DNA from: Candidatus Falkowiibacteriota bacterium
GTDB lineage: Bacteria > Patescibacteriota > Patescibacteriia > UBA11705 > JACRDX01
Reading direction: 5' to 3'
DNA length: 12,529 nucleotides
Assembly: GCA_016212745.1 (NCBI GenBank)
Contig: JACRDX010000043.1
Span: 1 to 12,529, forward strand
Shown: piece after piece, positions 1 to 5,517 of the stretch
Numbering within the stretch: the first letter of the stretch is position 1
How the letters are laid out: each line of letters opens with the position of its first letter
The notes under the pieces: generated by a model
What the model saw: only the letters and a program-made list of their open reading frames with translations
Told to the model about the DNA's origin: nothing
Database searches by the model: none
Translations under genes and position numbers: made by a program

Positions 1-31
1 TGACGATAAAAAATTAAAATCTTGATAATTT

Positions 32-1261
32 TTATTTAACAATTTTAGAAAAATTTCCAACCGTTCCGAGAATGAATTTTCTATTATTAACAATAACGGT
101 TTTGCCGCTATTTTTTATTTTAAACAAACCAGATGAATATGTCTGCGATGGATTATCAAAAAAATATTTACCCGCCCAATCAACATCCTCCAACTCTGGC
201 AAAGTCAGCGCCAATTCGCCAGCATCGCTAAACGCATAATCATCGTGATATCTTGGCGCGGAATCTTCAATGGTACTATGGAATTCTAATCTGTCCAGAT
301 GCTCTTTGTCGGAAAAAAATCTATTGCCGCTTCCATAAAACAAATAAACTTTGTAATCATCATCTCCGAAATATTTGCCAAGCAAACCCTGCATCAAATA
401 AAACTGCGCGCCATTTCCAATTGGCCGGTGCCCAATTTTTGCCTCAACCAATCCGTTTGAAAAAGATAATTTTTTAATATTAAAATACATTTTTTTCGCC
501 AACTCCAAATATTTTGACCCTTCAATCATATTGCCAAACGCTAACAAAGAAAAAGCTGAAACAACGTGATAATGCGAGGAAAATAATTTTTGTTTTGTTT
601 CAAAATACCAACCATTTTTATCTGTGGATGTTTTTATGGCAGCGTCAACTTTGGCAATAAGCAACGTGTCTATCGCTTGTTTTGTTTGCTCGTCAATAAA
701 ATTATTGTCGTACAAATAATTTACCAAATATTGCCAACGAGCGGCTGCCACAATGGCGCGATTTTCCAAATCTTTCGCAAGAATGCCCCCTTCAATATAT
801 CCTTTAATCAAATTAATAATTTTCGTTTTTTCTTTTTCTGTCAACAAATTCGGAACGCTTTCAATCATTCTAACCATCAAAAACTGCGCTTCAGCGTCGG
901 CAAAAGATTGTGTGTGTGGCGGCCGCTGCGCAAGTTCTTCGTACGCCTTCCAAATCCCTTGCTGGATAATAAGCTTTGCTTTTTTATCACCATTCATTGC
1001 GCGGTATTTATAAAAAGATACAAGCGTCATCCATTCTCTCGCGGTCTCTGGCTTTTTGAAGGTTGTAATACCATAATCCGGCGCAGAATATTGCAATCCT
1101 CCATCCAAATAATTGCTATATCTGTCGTAAAAATATTCTACATACGATGACAGCTTAGACGACGAAGCCATCGCATTATTCGCAGCAATTGAACTGGCTG
1201 GAAATAAAAAAATGATGGCCAATAGGACCATCGTAATTTTTTTAATCCTCCTCTCAAACAT
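32..1261 (-). CDS. Secreted, mostly helical protein of unknown function (409 aa)
   Basis: I do not recognise this gene with confidence. The N-terminus is a signal peptide: basic residues at 4-8 (ERRIKK), a hydrophobic core at about 11-20, and Ala-rich cleavage options near residues 26-32. The rest is predicted to be largely amphipathic helices, with Trp/Tyr/His-rich stretches at about 225-235 (SSHYHV), 277-290 (RPIGNGAQFYLMQG) and 330-340 (APRYHDDY). Repeated helical hairpins with aromatic and His residues recall alpha/alpha-toroid polysaccharide lyases and glycosidases, but I see no diagnostic motif, so this is only a guess. An AGGAGG lies inside the gene about 15 nt before Met11, so Met11 is an alternative start. 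Met1 is preferred because it supplies the positive n-region. The gene starts 46 nt after tRNA-Pro with no terminator or clear promoter between them, so read-through from the tRNA operon is possible. Confidence 0.75.
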   Translation of the reverse strand: MFERRIKKITMVLLAIIFLFPASSIAANNAMASSSKLSSYVEYFYDRYSNYLDGGLQYSAPDYGITTFKKPETAREWMTLVSFYKYRAMNGDKKAKLIIQQGIWKAYEELAQRPPHTQSFADAEAQFLMVRMIESVPNLLTEKEKTKIINLIKGYIEGGILAKDLENRAIVAAARWQYLVNYLYDNNFIDEQTKQAIDTLLIAKVDAAIKTSTDKNGWYFETKQKLFSSHYHVVSAFSLLAFGNMIEGSKYLELAKKMYFNIKKLSFSNGLVEAKIGHRPIGNGAQFYLMQGLLGKYFGDDDYKVYLFYGSGNRFFSDKEHLDRLEFHSTIEDSAPRYHDDYAFSDAGELALTLPELEDVDWAGKYFFDNPSQTYSSGLFKIKNSGKTVIVNNRKFILGTVGNFSKIVK

Positions 1262-1307
1262 AACATGAATAAATTAATCCGCCTCCACAATGTTACGGCG
1301 AGATAAA

Positions 1308-1381
1308 TCGGAGTGGTGGGATTTGAACCCACGGTCTCTTGCTCCCAAAGCAAGCGCCTTAAGCCTCTAGGCTACACTCCG
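1308..1381 (-). tRNA. tRNA-Pro (anticodon UGG)
   Basis: The minus strand folds as a complete cloverleaf. It has a 7-bp acceptor (CGGAGTG with CACTCCG), a 4-bp D stem (GCCT/AGGC), the anticodon stem CTTGC/GCAAG around loop TTTGGGA (anticodon TGG), and a T arm GTGGG-TTCAAAT-CCCAC. C1-G72 and discriminator A73 suit bacterial tRNA-Pro. CCA is not encoded (the bases after A73 are TT). It begins only 4 nt after the stop codon of the upstream GIY-YIG gene, so the mRNA and this tRNA are almost certainly separated by processing. Confidence 0.95.
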
Positions 1382-1385
1382 AGAA

Positions 1386-1640
1386 TTATTTCATACTTTC
1401 TCTTATACGCTTATACAGTTGCGCGTATGCCCGGCTTTTCAATTTCAGATTCGCCTCCCTAACTCGTGCATCTTTTTCCGCTCGATATGCCTCGTAATAT
1501 ATCAAATCTAAAGGTCGTCGTGGTCTTGTTGATTGTACGTCCCCTTTATTATGTTGCTCAAAGCGCCGACGTAAATCATTCGTAGAACCAACGTAGCATA
1601 GACCATCCTTTTGACTCTTTAAGACGTAGACATAAAACAT
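1386..1640 (-). CDS. Single-domain GIY-YIG nuclease family protein (84 aa)
   Basis: A compact GIY-YIG domain and little else. The first motif is YVY (residues 3-5) and the second YVG (16-18), followed by the Arg cluster with R24/R26, His30 and the metal-binding Glu62 in REANLK, so the catalytic set looks intact. Family members of this length (UPF0213/YhbQ-like) have no added DNA-binding domain, and their cellular role is poorly defined. I start at the ATG at 1640 (MFYVYVL), the usual family N-terminus. A longer reading adds nine residues encoded by the upstream inverted repeat. GAGG about 10 nt before this ATG is one of the few Shine-Dalgarno-like sites in the window. The gene sits between tRNA-Phe and tRNA-Pro, with its stop 4 nt before the latter. 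Its sequence differs clearly from the second GIY-YIG gene here (1951-2187), so they are not a recent duplication. Confidence 0.88.
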   Translation of the reverse strand: MFYVYVLKSQKDGLCYVGSTNDLRRRFEQHNKGDVQSTRPRRPLDLIYYEAYRAEKDARVREANLKLKSRAYAQLYKRIRESMK

Positions 1641-1646
1641 ATTTTC

Positions 1647-1701
1647 GGTGCCTCGGCACCACACCAACTTCTTCCAACATACAAGAAGTTGGTGTGGTGC
1701 C
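1647..1701 (-). repeat. Perfect 19-bp inverted repeat containing the tRNA-Phe 3' end
   Basis: Arms 1655-1673 and 1683-1701 are exact reverse complements (19 bp) around a 9-nt loop. The right arm includes the last acceptor bases, the discriminator and CCA of tRNA-Phe. A second GGTGCC at 1647-1652 can pair with 1655-1660 through a 2-nt loop, so two hairpins are mutually exclusive. The second hairpin contains the GAGG in front of the GIY-YIG start codon. The arm layout is read directly; a regulatory or processing role is inferred. Confidence 0.85.
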
Positions 1702-1769
1702 TGGGGCCAGGATTGAACTGGCGACGCAAGGATTTTCAGTCCTTCGCTCTACCACTGAGCTACCCAGGC
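1695..1769 (-). tRNA. tRNA-Phe (anticodon GAA)
   Basis: The minus strand gives acceptor GCCTGGG/CCCAGGC, D arm GCTC/GAGC, anticodon stem AAGGA/TCCTT with loop CTGAAAA (anticodon GAA), and T arm GCCAG-TTCAATC-CTGGC. A73 and CCA are encoded. Its 3' terminal bases are also one arm of a 19-bp inverted repeat, so in the precursor the mature 3' end could pair with downstream RNA instead of being exposed. It is followed after 54 nt by the first GIY-YIG gene and preceded by tRNA-fMet, 49 nt away. Confidence 0.96.
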
Positions 1770-1818
1770 GAGCAGGCATTTTTTCAGGACTCTACCACTA
1801 ATAAACTACCTCGGTTTT

Positions 1819-1894
1819 TGGTTGCGGGGGGAGGACTTGAACCTCCGACCTCCGGGTTATGGGCCCGGCGAGCTGCCAACTGCTCTACCCCGCG
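1819..1894 (-). tRNA. Initiator tRNA-fMet (anticodon CAU)
   Basis: Initiator identity follows from the C1-A72 mismatch at the acceptor end (CGCGGGG facing CCCCGCA) and the three consecutive G-C pairs in the anticodon stem (CCGGG/CCCGG). D arm GAGC/GCTC and T arm GGAGG-TTCAAGT-CCTCC are regular, and A73-CCA is encoded. The anticodon loop reads CCCATAA, so position 33 is C, not the nearly universal U. It lies downstream of the second GIY-YIG gene and its two trailing hairpins. Confidence 0.96.
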
Positions 1895-1901
1895 ACACTT
1901 C

Positions 1902-1949
1902 GCTCCGCCCTTGGCGGAGCTACGCGTCGCAAGCTATCAAACTTGCGAC
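1902..1949. repeat. Two short perfect hairpins between GIY-YIG gene and tRNA-fMet
   Basis: Arms 1902-1909/1913-1920 (8 bp, GC-rich, 3-nt loop) and 1926-1933/1942-1949 (8 bp, 8-nt loop) are exact inverted repeats. The second begins 1 nt after the stop codon of the GIY-YIG gene. No T-tract follows either hairpin on the minus strand, so they do not look like intrinsic terminators. They may mark the processing boundary between the mRNA and tRNA-fMet, or protect the mRNA 3' end. Confidence 0.7.
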
Positions 1950-1950
1950 A

Positions 1951-2187
1951 TTAAATCAAACGTTTATTCGTGAATGCTTTTCCTGAACTTGTCTTTAAAT
2001 ATTGTTCAAATTTTGCCGCAATAAACTTATTGCGAAAAATGCCACACCAAATCAACTTTAACGGTTGTCTATTCTTCGTATAAAGAACGCTTCCACCAAC
2101 ATGCTCACGATATCGGTTCTTTATGTCAGTTGTCATCCCAACATAGCATGTTTCGTCAGCACATCGCAATATATACACAAAAACCAT
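1951..2187 (-). CDS. Single-domain GIY-YIG nuclease family protein (78 aa)
   Basis: A second mini GIY-YIG protein. It has VYI (residues 4-6), YVG (15-17), Arg25, His29 and catalytic-type Glu61 in KFEQYLK, ending in the TSSGKAFTNKRL tail common in this group. The domain looks complete. I start at the ATG at 2187 (MVFVYIL) because the family begins there. An in-frame ATG at 2208 would add seven residues, and neither start has a Shine-Dalgarno sequence. It begins 50 nt after tRNA-Ile, separated by a small GC hairpin at 2214-2231, and is followed by two hairpins and tRNA-fMet. With no separate promoter visible, it is probably transcribed with the tRNAs. A DNA repair, homing-like or RNA-related role cannot be told apart from sequence. 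Confidence 0.86.
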   Translation of the reverse strand: MVFVYILRCADETCYVGMTTDIKNRYREHVGGSVLYTKNRQPLKLIWCGIFRNKFIAAKFEQYLKTSSGKAFTNKRLI

Positions 2188-2213
2188 ATTGATGTGATGG
2201 CTTGCCATTCGAA

Positions 2214-2231
2214 GTCCCGCTATCGCGGGAC
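2214..2231. repeat. Short GC hairpin 3' of tRNA-Ile
   Basis: GTCCCGC (2214-2220) and GCGGGAC (2225-2231) form a perfect 7-bp stem with a 4-nt loop. It lies 6 nt downstream of the tRNA-Ile 3' end and 26 nt upstream of the GIY-YIG start codon. Its position matches that of the larger inverted repeat between tRNA-Phe and the other GIY-YIG gene. No T-tract follows, so it is not a standard terminator. Confidence 0.6.
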
Positions 2232-2237
2232 GGAGAA

Positions 2238-2311
2238 TGGGCGCGACAGGGATCGAACCTGTGACCTCAGCATTATCAGTGCTGCGCTCTAACCAACTGA
2301 GCTACGCGCCC
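2238..2311 (-). tRNA. tRNA-Ile (anticodon GAU)
   Basis: The minus strand shows acceptor GGGCGCG/CGCGCCC, D arm GCTC/GAGC, anticodon stem CAGCA/TGCTG with loop CTGATAA (anticodon GAT), and T arm ACAGG-TTCGATC-CCTGT. Discriminator A73 is followed by TTC, so CCA is not encoded and must be added after transcription. It lies 12 nt downstream of tRNA-Val, clearly on the same precursor. Confidence 0.96.
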
Positions 2312-2323
2312 TAAATTGCACAA

Positions 2324-2400
2324 TGGTGGGTCGTGAGGGGCTCGAACCCCCGACCTCTTCGGTGTAAGCGAAGCGCTCTATCCAACTGAGCTAACGACCC
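2324..2400 (-). tRNA. tRNA-Val (anticodon UAC)
   Basis: The minus strand shows acceptor GGGTCGT/ACGACCC, D arm GCTC/GAGC, anticodon stem CTTCG/CGAAG with loop CTTACAC (anticodon TAC), and T arm GGGGG-TTCGAGC-CCCTC with one G-U pair. A73 and CCA are encoded. It is the first gene of the tRNA cluster, with about 35 nt between the predicted transcription start and its 5' end. Confidence 0.96.
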
Positions 2401-2441
2401 ACAAAATAGTTCTCGAGTCTTCGGCGGAAAAAGCAATACAC

Positions 2442-2470
2442 ATTATAACTAAAAATAACTTAACAGTCAA
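2442..2470 (-). promoter_or_regulatory. Sigma70-type promoter of the tRNA/GIY-YIG cluster
   Basis: On the minus strand, TTGACT (2470-2465), a 17-nt spacer and a perfect TATAAT (2447-2442) form a near-consensus promoter. The -35 box overlaps the smc stop codon. The predicted start near 2435 leaves a leader of about 35 nt before tRNA-Val. A strong promoter fits stable RNA genes. It is the only convincing promoter for everything down to the secreted protein gene at 32-1261. Confidence 0.85.
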
Positions 2471-5400
2471 TCATTTTGCGCTTGCTTTTCGGCCTCTGTA
2501 AAGCTCAAACTTAATACGCGCGAGATACCTTCTCCGGTCATTGTCACTCCATAAAGAACATCTGCCACATGCATAATCACGCGATTATGCGTAATTAAAA
2601 TAAATTGCGTTTTTTCCGACAATTCTCGCATAATTATCGCCAATCTTTCAGAATTGACTTCGTCCAGCGCCGCATCAATTTCGTCAAAAACCACAAATGG
2701 CGAAGGATTGCTTGCAACAATGGCGCAAATCAATGCAATAGACACCATTGTTTTTTCGCCGCCTGAAAGCATTGCAATGTTTGCAATCTTTTTGTTCAGC
2801 AAACTTACAGCAATATCAATGCCAACGCGCGCTTGTTCCTGAATATTTTTTTCTTCATCAATAGTATTATCACCATTTTCTAGTTGTTCTTCAATAAAAA
2901 TTAACTTGGCTTTTGCTCCTTGGAATATTTTTTCGCAATAATGATTAAACTCTTTATTAATGCGCTGAAACGCTTCTGTAAATTGCTTTTGAATTATAAT
3001 GTCCAGCTCGCGGCGCACTTTGTCTAAATCTGCAATCGCTCTTTCCAAATCACTGACCTGCGAATTTAAAAAATCATAACGCTCCTTCGCCTTTCCATAT
3101 TCAGAAAGCATTTCTTCGTCAATGCCGCCAATCATTTCCAAATCGTGTTTAAGTTTTCCGATTTCATGCCACAATGCATCAACATTAATTCCATTTTCTT
3201 GCGAATATTCAAGCCCCGCTTCGCCATTGACCCCGCCATCAGCGGGGCCAAGCTCTTGCCGCACTTCAAGCCGCAGCGCGTCTTCGCGCGTTTCAATTTT
3301 GCCAAGTTCAACTTTCAAATCGCTAACTTCAGCACCAATTTTATTCGCTTTTTCCTGCAACACCTGCAAATGTTTTTGTAAATCAAAAATCTCTCTTGTC
3401 TTTTTTTCTTCCTCAATGTTAAATCTATCAATCTTTGTCCGTTTTTCCAAAATGTTCTTTTCTATTTTGGCAATCTGCGATTCTATTTCTTTTTTGCGAC
3501 TGTTCAAATTTTTCAAATAAACATCCTGATCTTCTGGCGCCAATTTGTTTTCATCAATTTCAACGGACAACCGCGCGCGTTCTTTTGCCAACTCGCTCAA
3601 ATCGTTCCTCAATCCTTTTTCTTTTGTTTTCAAAATTTCCAAATTTATCTTTTTTGTATTCGCTTCGTCTGTCAACAATGCGATTTCTTTTTTCAATTCA
3701 TCTGCGCGCGACCCAAGCATCGCGATTTCTTTTATTTTTTGCTCCTCGTCGCGCGCGCTATCTTTTTGTAAAGAAAAACTCTGCATTTTTTGCAAAAATC
3801 CGCCATAAAAAAATCCTCGTTTATCAATCATGTCACCGGCCAATGTCACAACTTTGAATTTTCCCAAATTCACCTGCTGCGCGTTTTCCAAAGTATCAAA
3901 AACCAAAATATTTCCAAACAAATAATCGCGTAATTTTTTATAGCGACCATCACAATCAACCAATTCATCCAAAAACGAAATCGCACCCCTTGCCACGCTG
4001 TAGCCTTGGCGAAGCGGGTTTGCTTTTAATTTTTCTGCATCTTCAGCGCAACGTTCATTGATTTTTAGACGGTTCAATGGAATAAATAACGCCATGCCAA
4101 GCCGATTTTGCTTTAAATAGTTTATACATCGCACAGCAGTATCACAATCTTTTACCACAACCGCGTTTAGGACGCCCTTTGCGGCGACAAATATTGCTTT
4201 TTGATAATCTTCTTTTGTTGAAAATAGTTCTGAAACAATTCCTTCAATTCCCTTGATGTAACTTTTCTGCCGCAAAATCGCTTGAACAACATAGTTGGCT
4301 TCCCAATTTTTTCCCTGACGAAATAAGTCCGCCTGATTTTTTGCAGCTGCCAAATTATTTTCCAAAACTAACAACTCGGCTTTGACTTTTTCCAAACGTT
4401 CATTTTTTTCAGCCACCGTAGACTGTTCCACTGTCAACTTTGATTCCAATGTTTCCAAACTATCTTTTACAACGCCAATGCGTCCGTCCAAATCACTGCG
4501 CCGTTTTTCCAGCCATGCCAAATTTTCTTTTCCGCGCTTAATATATTCAACGCTCATTTTACCTTCCAAAACCGCAAGCTCTTGGGTCAAATTATTTTTT
4601 TCAGCGATCAATCGGTTAAATTCTTTTTGCAAATTATTAAAAATATCTTTCCGCGATTCGCCGCGCGAAATTTTATCCATCTGCTGCCGCGTTTCCACAA
4701 GCCGCCCGTCCAAATCACTTGCCAAGGACGCTTTAATTTCAATCGCAGATGTTAACTCATCTTTTTTCTTTTCTATATCGCCGACCAATTTACCATAATA
4801 TTTTCTTTGCAAAACGCGCAGCTCTTGTTCCACTTTTGCGCGACGTTCCAACCGCTTCATCTGACGATGCAACAACCGCAGTCGCGGTTCTAATTCCGAC
4901 AAAATGCCATTTGCTTTTTCCAAATTATTTTGCGCGCTTTTCATTCTGCTGTCAGCCTGGTCTCGCTTAATCTGGTACTGCTTAACACCAGTCGCTTCGT
5001 CAAAAAAATCCTTGCGCTCAAAAACTGACATATTAATCACATGGTCAACCATTCCCTGCCCAATAATGCTAAAACTTTTCTGCCCAAAATTGGCTTTTGC
5101 CATTAGCATTAAAACATCAAACAATCGTACTTTTTTATTATTTATCAAATACTCACCTTCGCCGTCGCGAAAAATTTTTCTCGTAATAACAATCTCCAAT
5201 GGTTCATTTTCCAAAAACCTGTCTTCATTATTCAAACAAATGGAAACTTCTGCTGCGCCCAGGCGCGCTCTGCTTGAAGAACCGGAAAAAATAATATCTT
5301 CTACTTTTTTGCCGCGCAGCAATTTCATGCTTTGCTCGCCCAAAACCCAACGAATCGCATCAACAACATTTGATTTGCCAGAACCATTGGGCCCAACCAC

Positions 5401-5511
5401 TGCCGCGATGCTGCGCGCGTTCGCGTTTGAAAAAGATTGTTTTGGAAACTCCAAAACGGTCTTCCTGCCAAAAGACTTAAATCCTTGAATTTCTACTTTC
5501 TGAAGATACAT
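2467..5511 (-). CDS. smc: Chromosome segregation/condensin ATPase Smc (1014 aa)
   Basis: Smc dimerises through its hinge and, with kleisin partners, uses ATP to organise and help segregate the chromosome. Visible parts in order: N-terminal head with FKSF start, Walker A GPNGSGKS at 40-47 and Q-loop GEQSMKLLRG; coiled coil from about 170 to 415; a hinge at about 415-575 containing KGIEGIVSELF and ending near DKRGFFYGGF; a return coiled coil; signature LSGGEK near 913; Walker B/D-loop FVVFDEIDAALDE near 939-952; and the switch His in ITHNR. All ATPase motifs are intact. At 1014 aa it is shorter than the usual 1150-1200, with the loss in the coiled-coil arms. Residues about 24-34 form a small insertion before the Walker A strand. 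It starts 6 nt after the PBP stop, with no Shine-Dalgarno sequence. ScpA and ScpB are not in this window. Confidence 0.97.
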   Translation of the reverse strand: MYLQKVEIQGFKSFGRKTVLEFPKQSFSNANARSIAAVVGPNGSGKSNVVDAIRWVLGEQSMKLLRGKKVEDIIFSGSSSRARLGAAEVSICLNNEDRFLENEPLEIVITRKIFRDGEGEYLINNKKVRLFDVLMLMAKANFGQKSFSIIGQGMVDHVINMSVFERKDFFDEATGVKQYQIKRDQADSRMKSAQNNLEKANGILSELEPRLRLLHRQMKRLERRAKVEQELRVLQRKYYGKLVGDIEKKKDELTSAIEIKASLASDLDGRLVETRQQMDKISRGESRKDIFNNLQKEFNRLIAEKNNLTQELAVLEGKMSVEYIKRGKENLAWLEKRRSDLDGRIGVVKDSLETLESKLTVEQSTVAEKNERLEKVKAELLVLENNLAAAKNQADLFRQGKNWEANYVVQAILRQKSYIKGIEGIVSELFSTKEDYQKAIFVAAKGVLNAVVVKDCDTAVRCINYLKQNRLGMALFIPLNRLKINERCAEDAEKLKANPLRQGYSVARGAISFLDELVDCDGRYKKLRDYLFGNILVFDTLENAQQVNLGKFKVVTLAGDMIDKRGFFYGGFLQKMQSFSLQKDSARDEEQKIKEIAMLGSRADELKKEIALLTDEANTKKINLEILKTKEKGLRNDLSELAKERARLSVEIDENKLAPEDQDVYLKNLNSRKKEIESQIAKIEKNILEKRTKIDRFNIEEEKKTREIFDLQKHLQVLQEKANKIGAEVSDLKVELGKIETREDALRLEVRQELGPADGGVNGEAGLEYSQENGINVDALWHEIGKLKHDLEMIGGIDEEMLSEYGKAKERYDFLNSQVSDLERAIADLDKVRRELDIIIQKQFTEAFQRINKEFNHYCEKIFQGAKAKLIFIEEQLENGDNTIDEEKNIQEQARVGIDIAVSLLNKKIANIAMLSGGEKTMVSIALICAIVASNPSPFVVFDEIDAALDEVNSERLAIIMRELSEKTQFILITHNRVIMHVADVLYGVTMTGEGISRVLSLSFTEAEKQAQND

Positions 5512-5517
5512 AATAAA

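Noticed and set aside
1138..1353. 71-codon minus-strand frame overlapping the start of the secreted protein gene and tRNA-Pro
   Set aside because: It reads through a tRNA and is in the wrong frame to the signal peptide; no domain seen.
1641..1667. Nine-residue N-terminal extension of the first GIY-YIG protein
   Set aside because: The added codons come from the inverted repeat; the family normally starts at the MFYVYVL-type sequence, which also has the GAGG upstream.
1655..1701. Insertion sequence or transposon ends suggested by the 19-bp inverted repeat
   Set aside because: Only 9 nt lie between the arms, with no transposase or target duplication; it is a hairpin, not an element.
1902..1949. 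Intrinsic terminators after the second GIY-YIG gene
   Set aside because: The stems are good but no T-tract follows on the minus strand, and an essential tRNA-fMet lies downstream.
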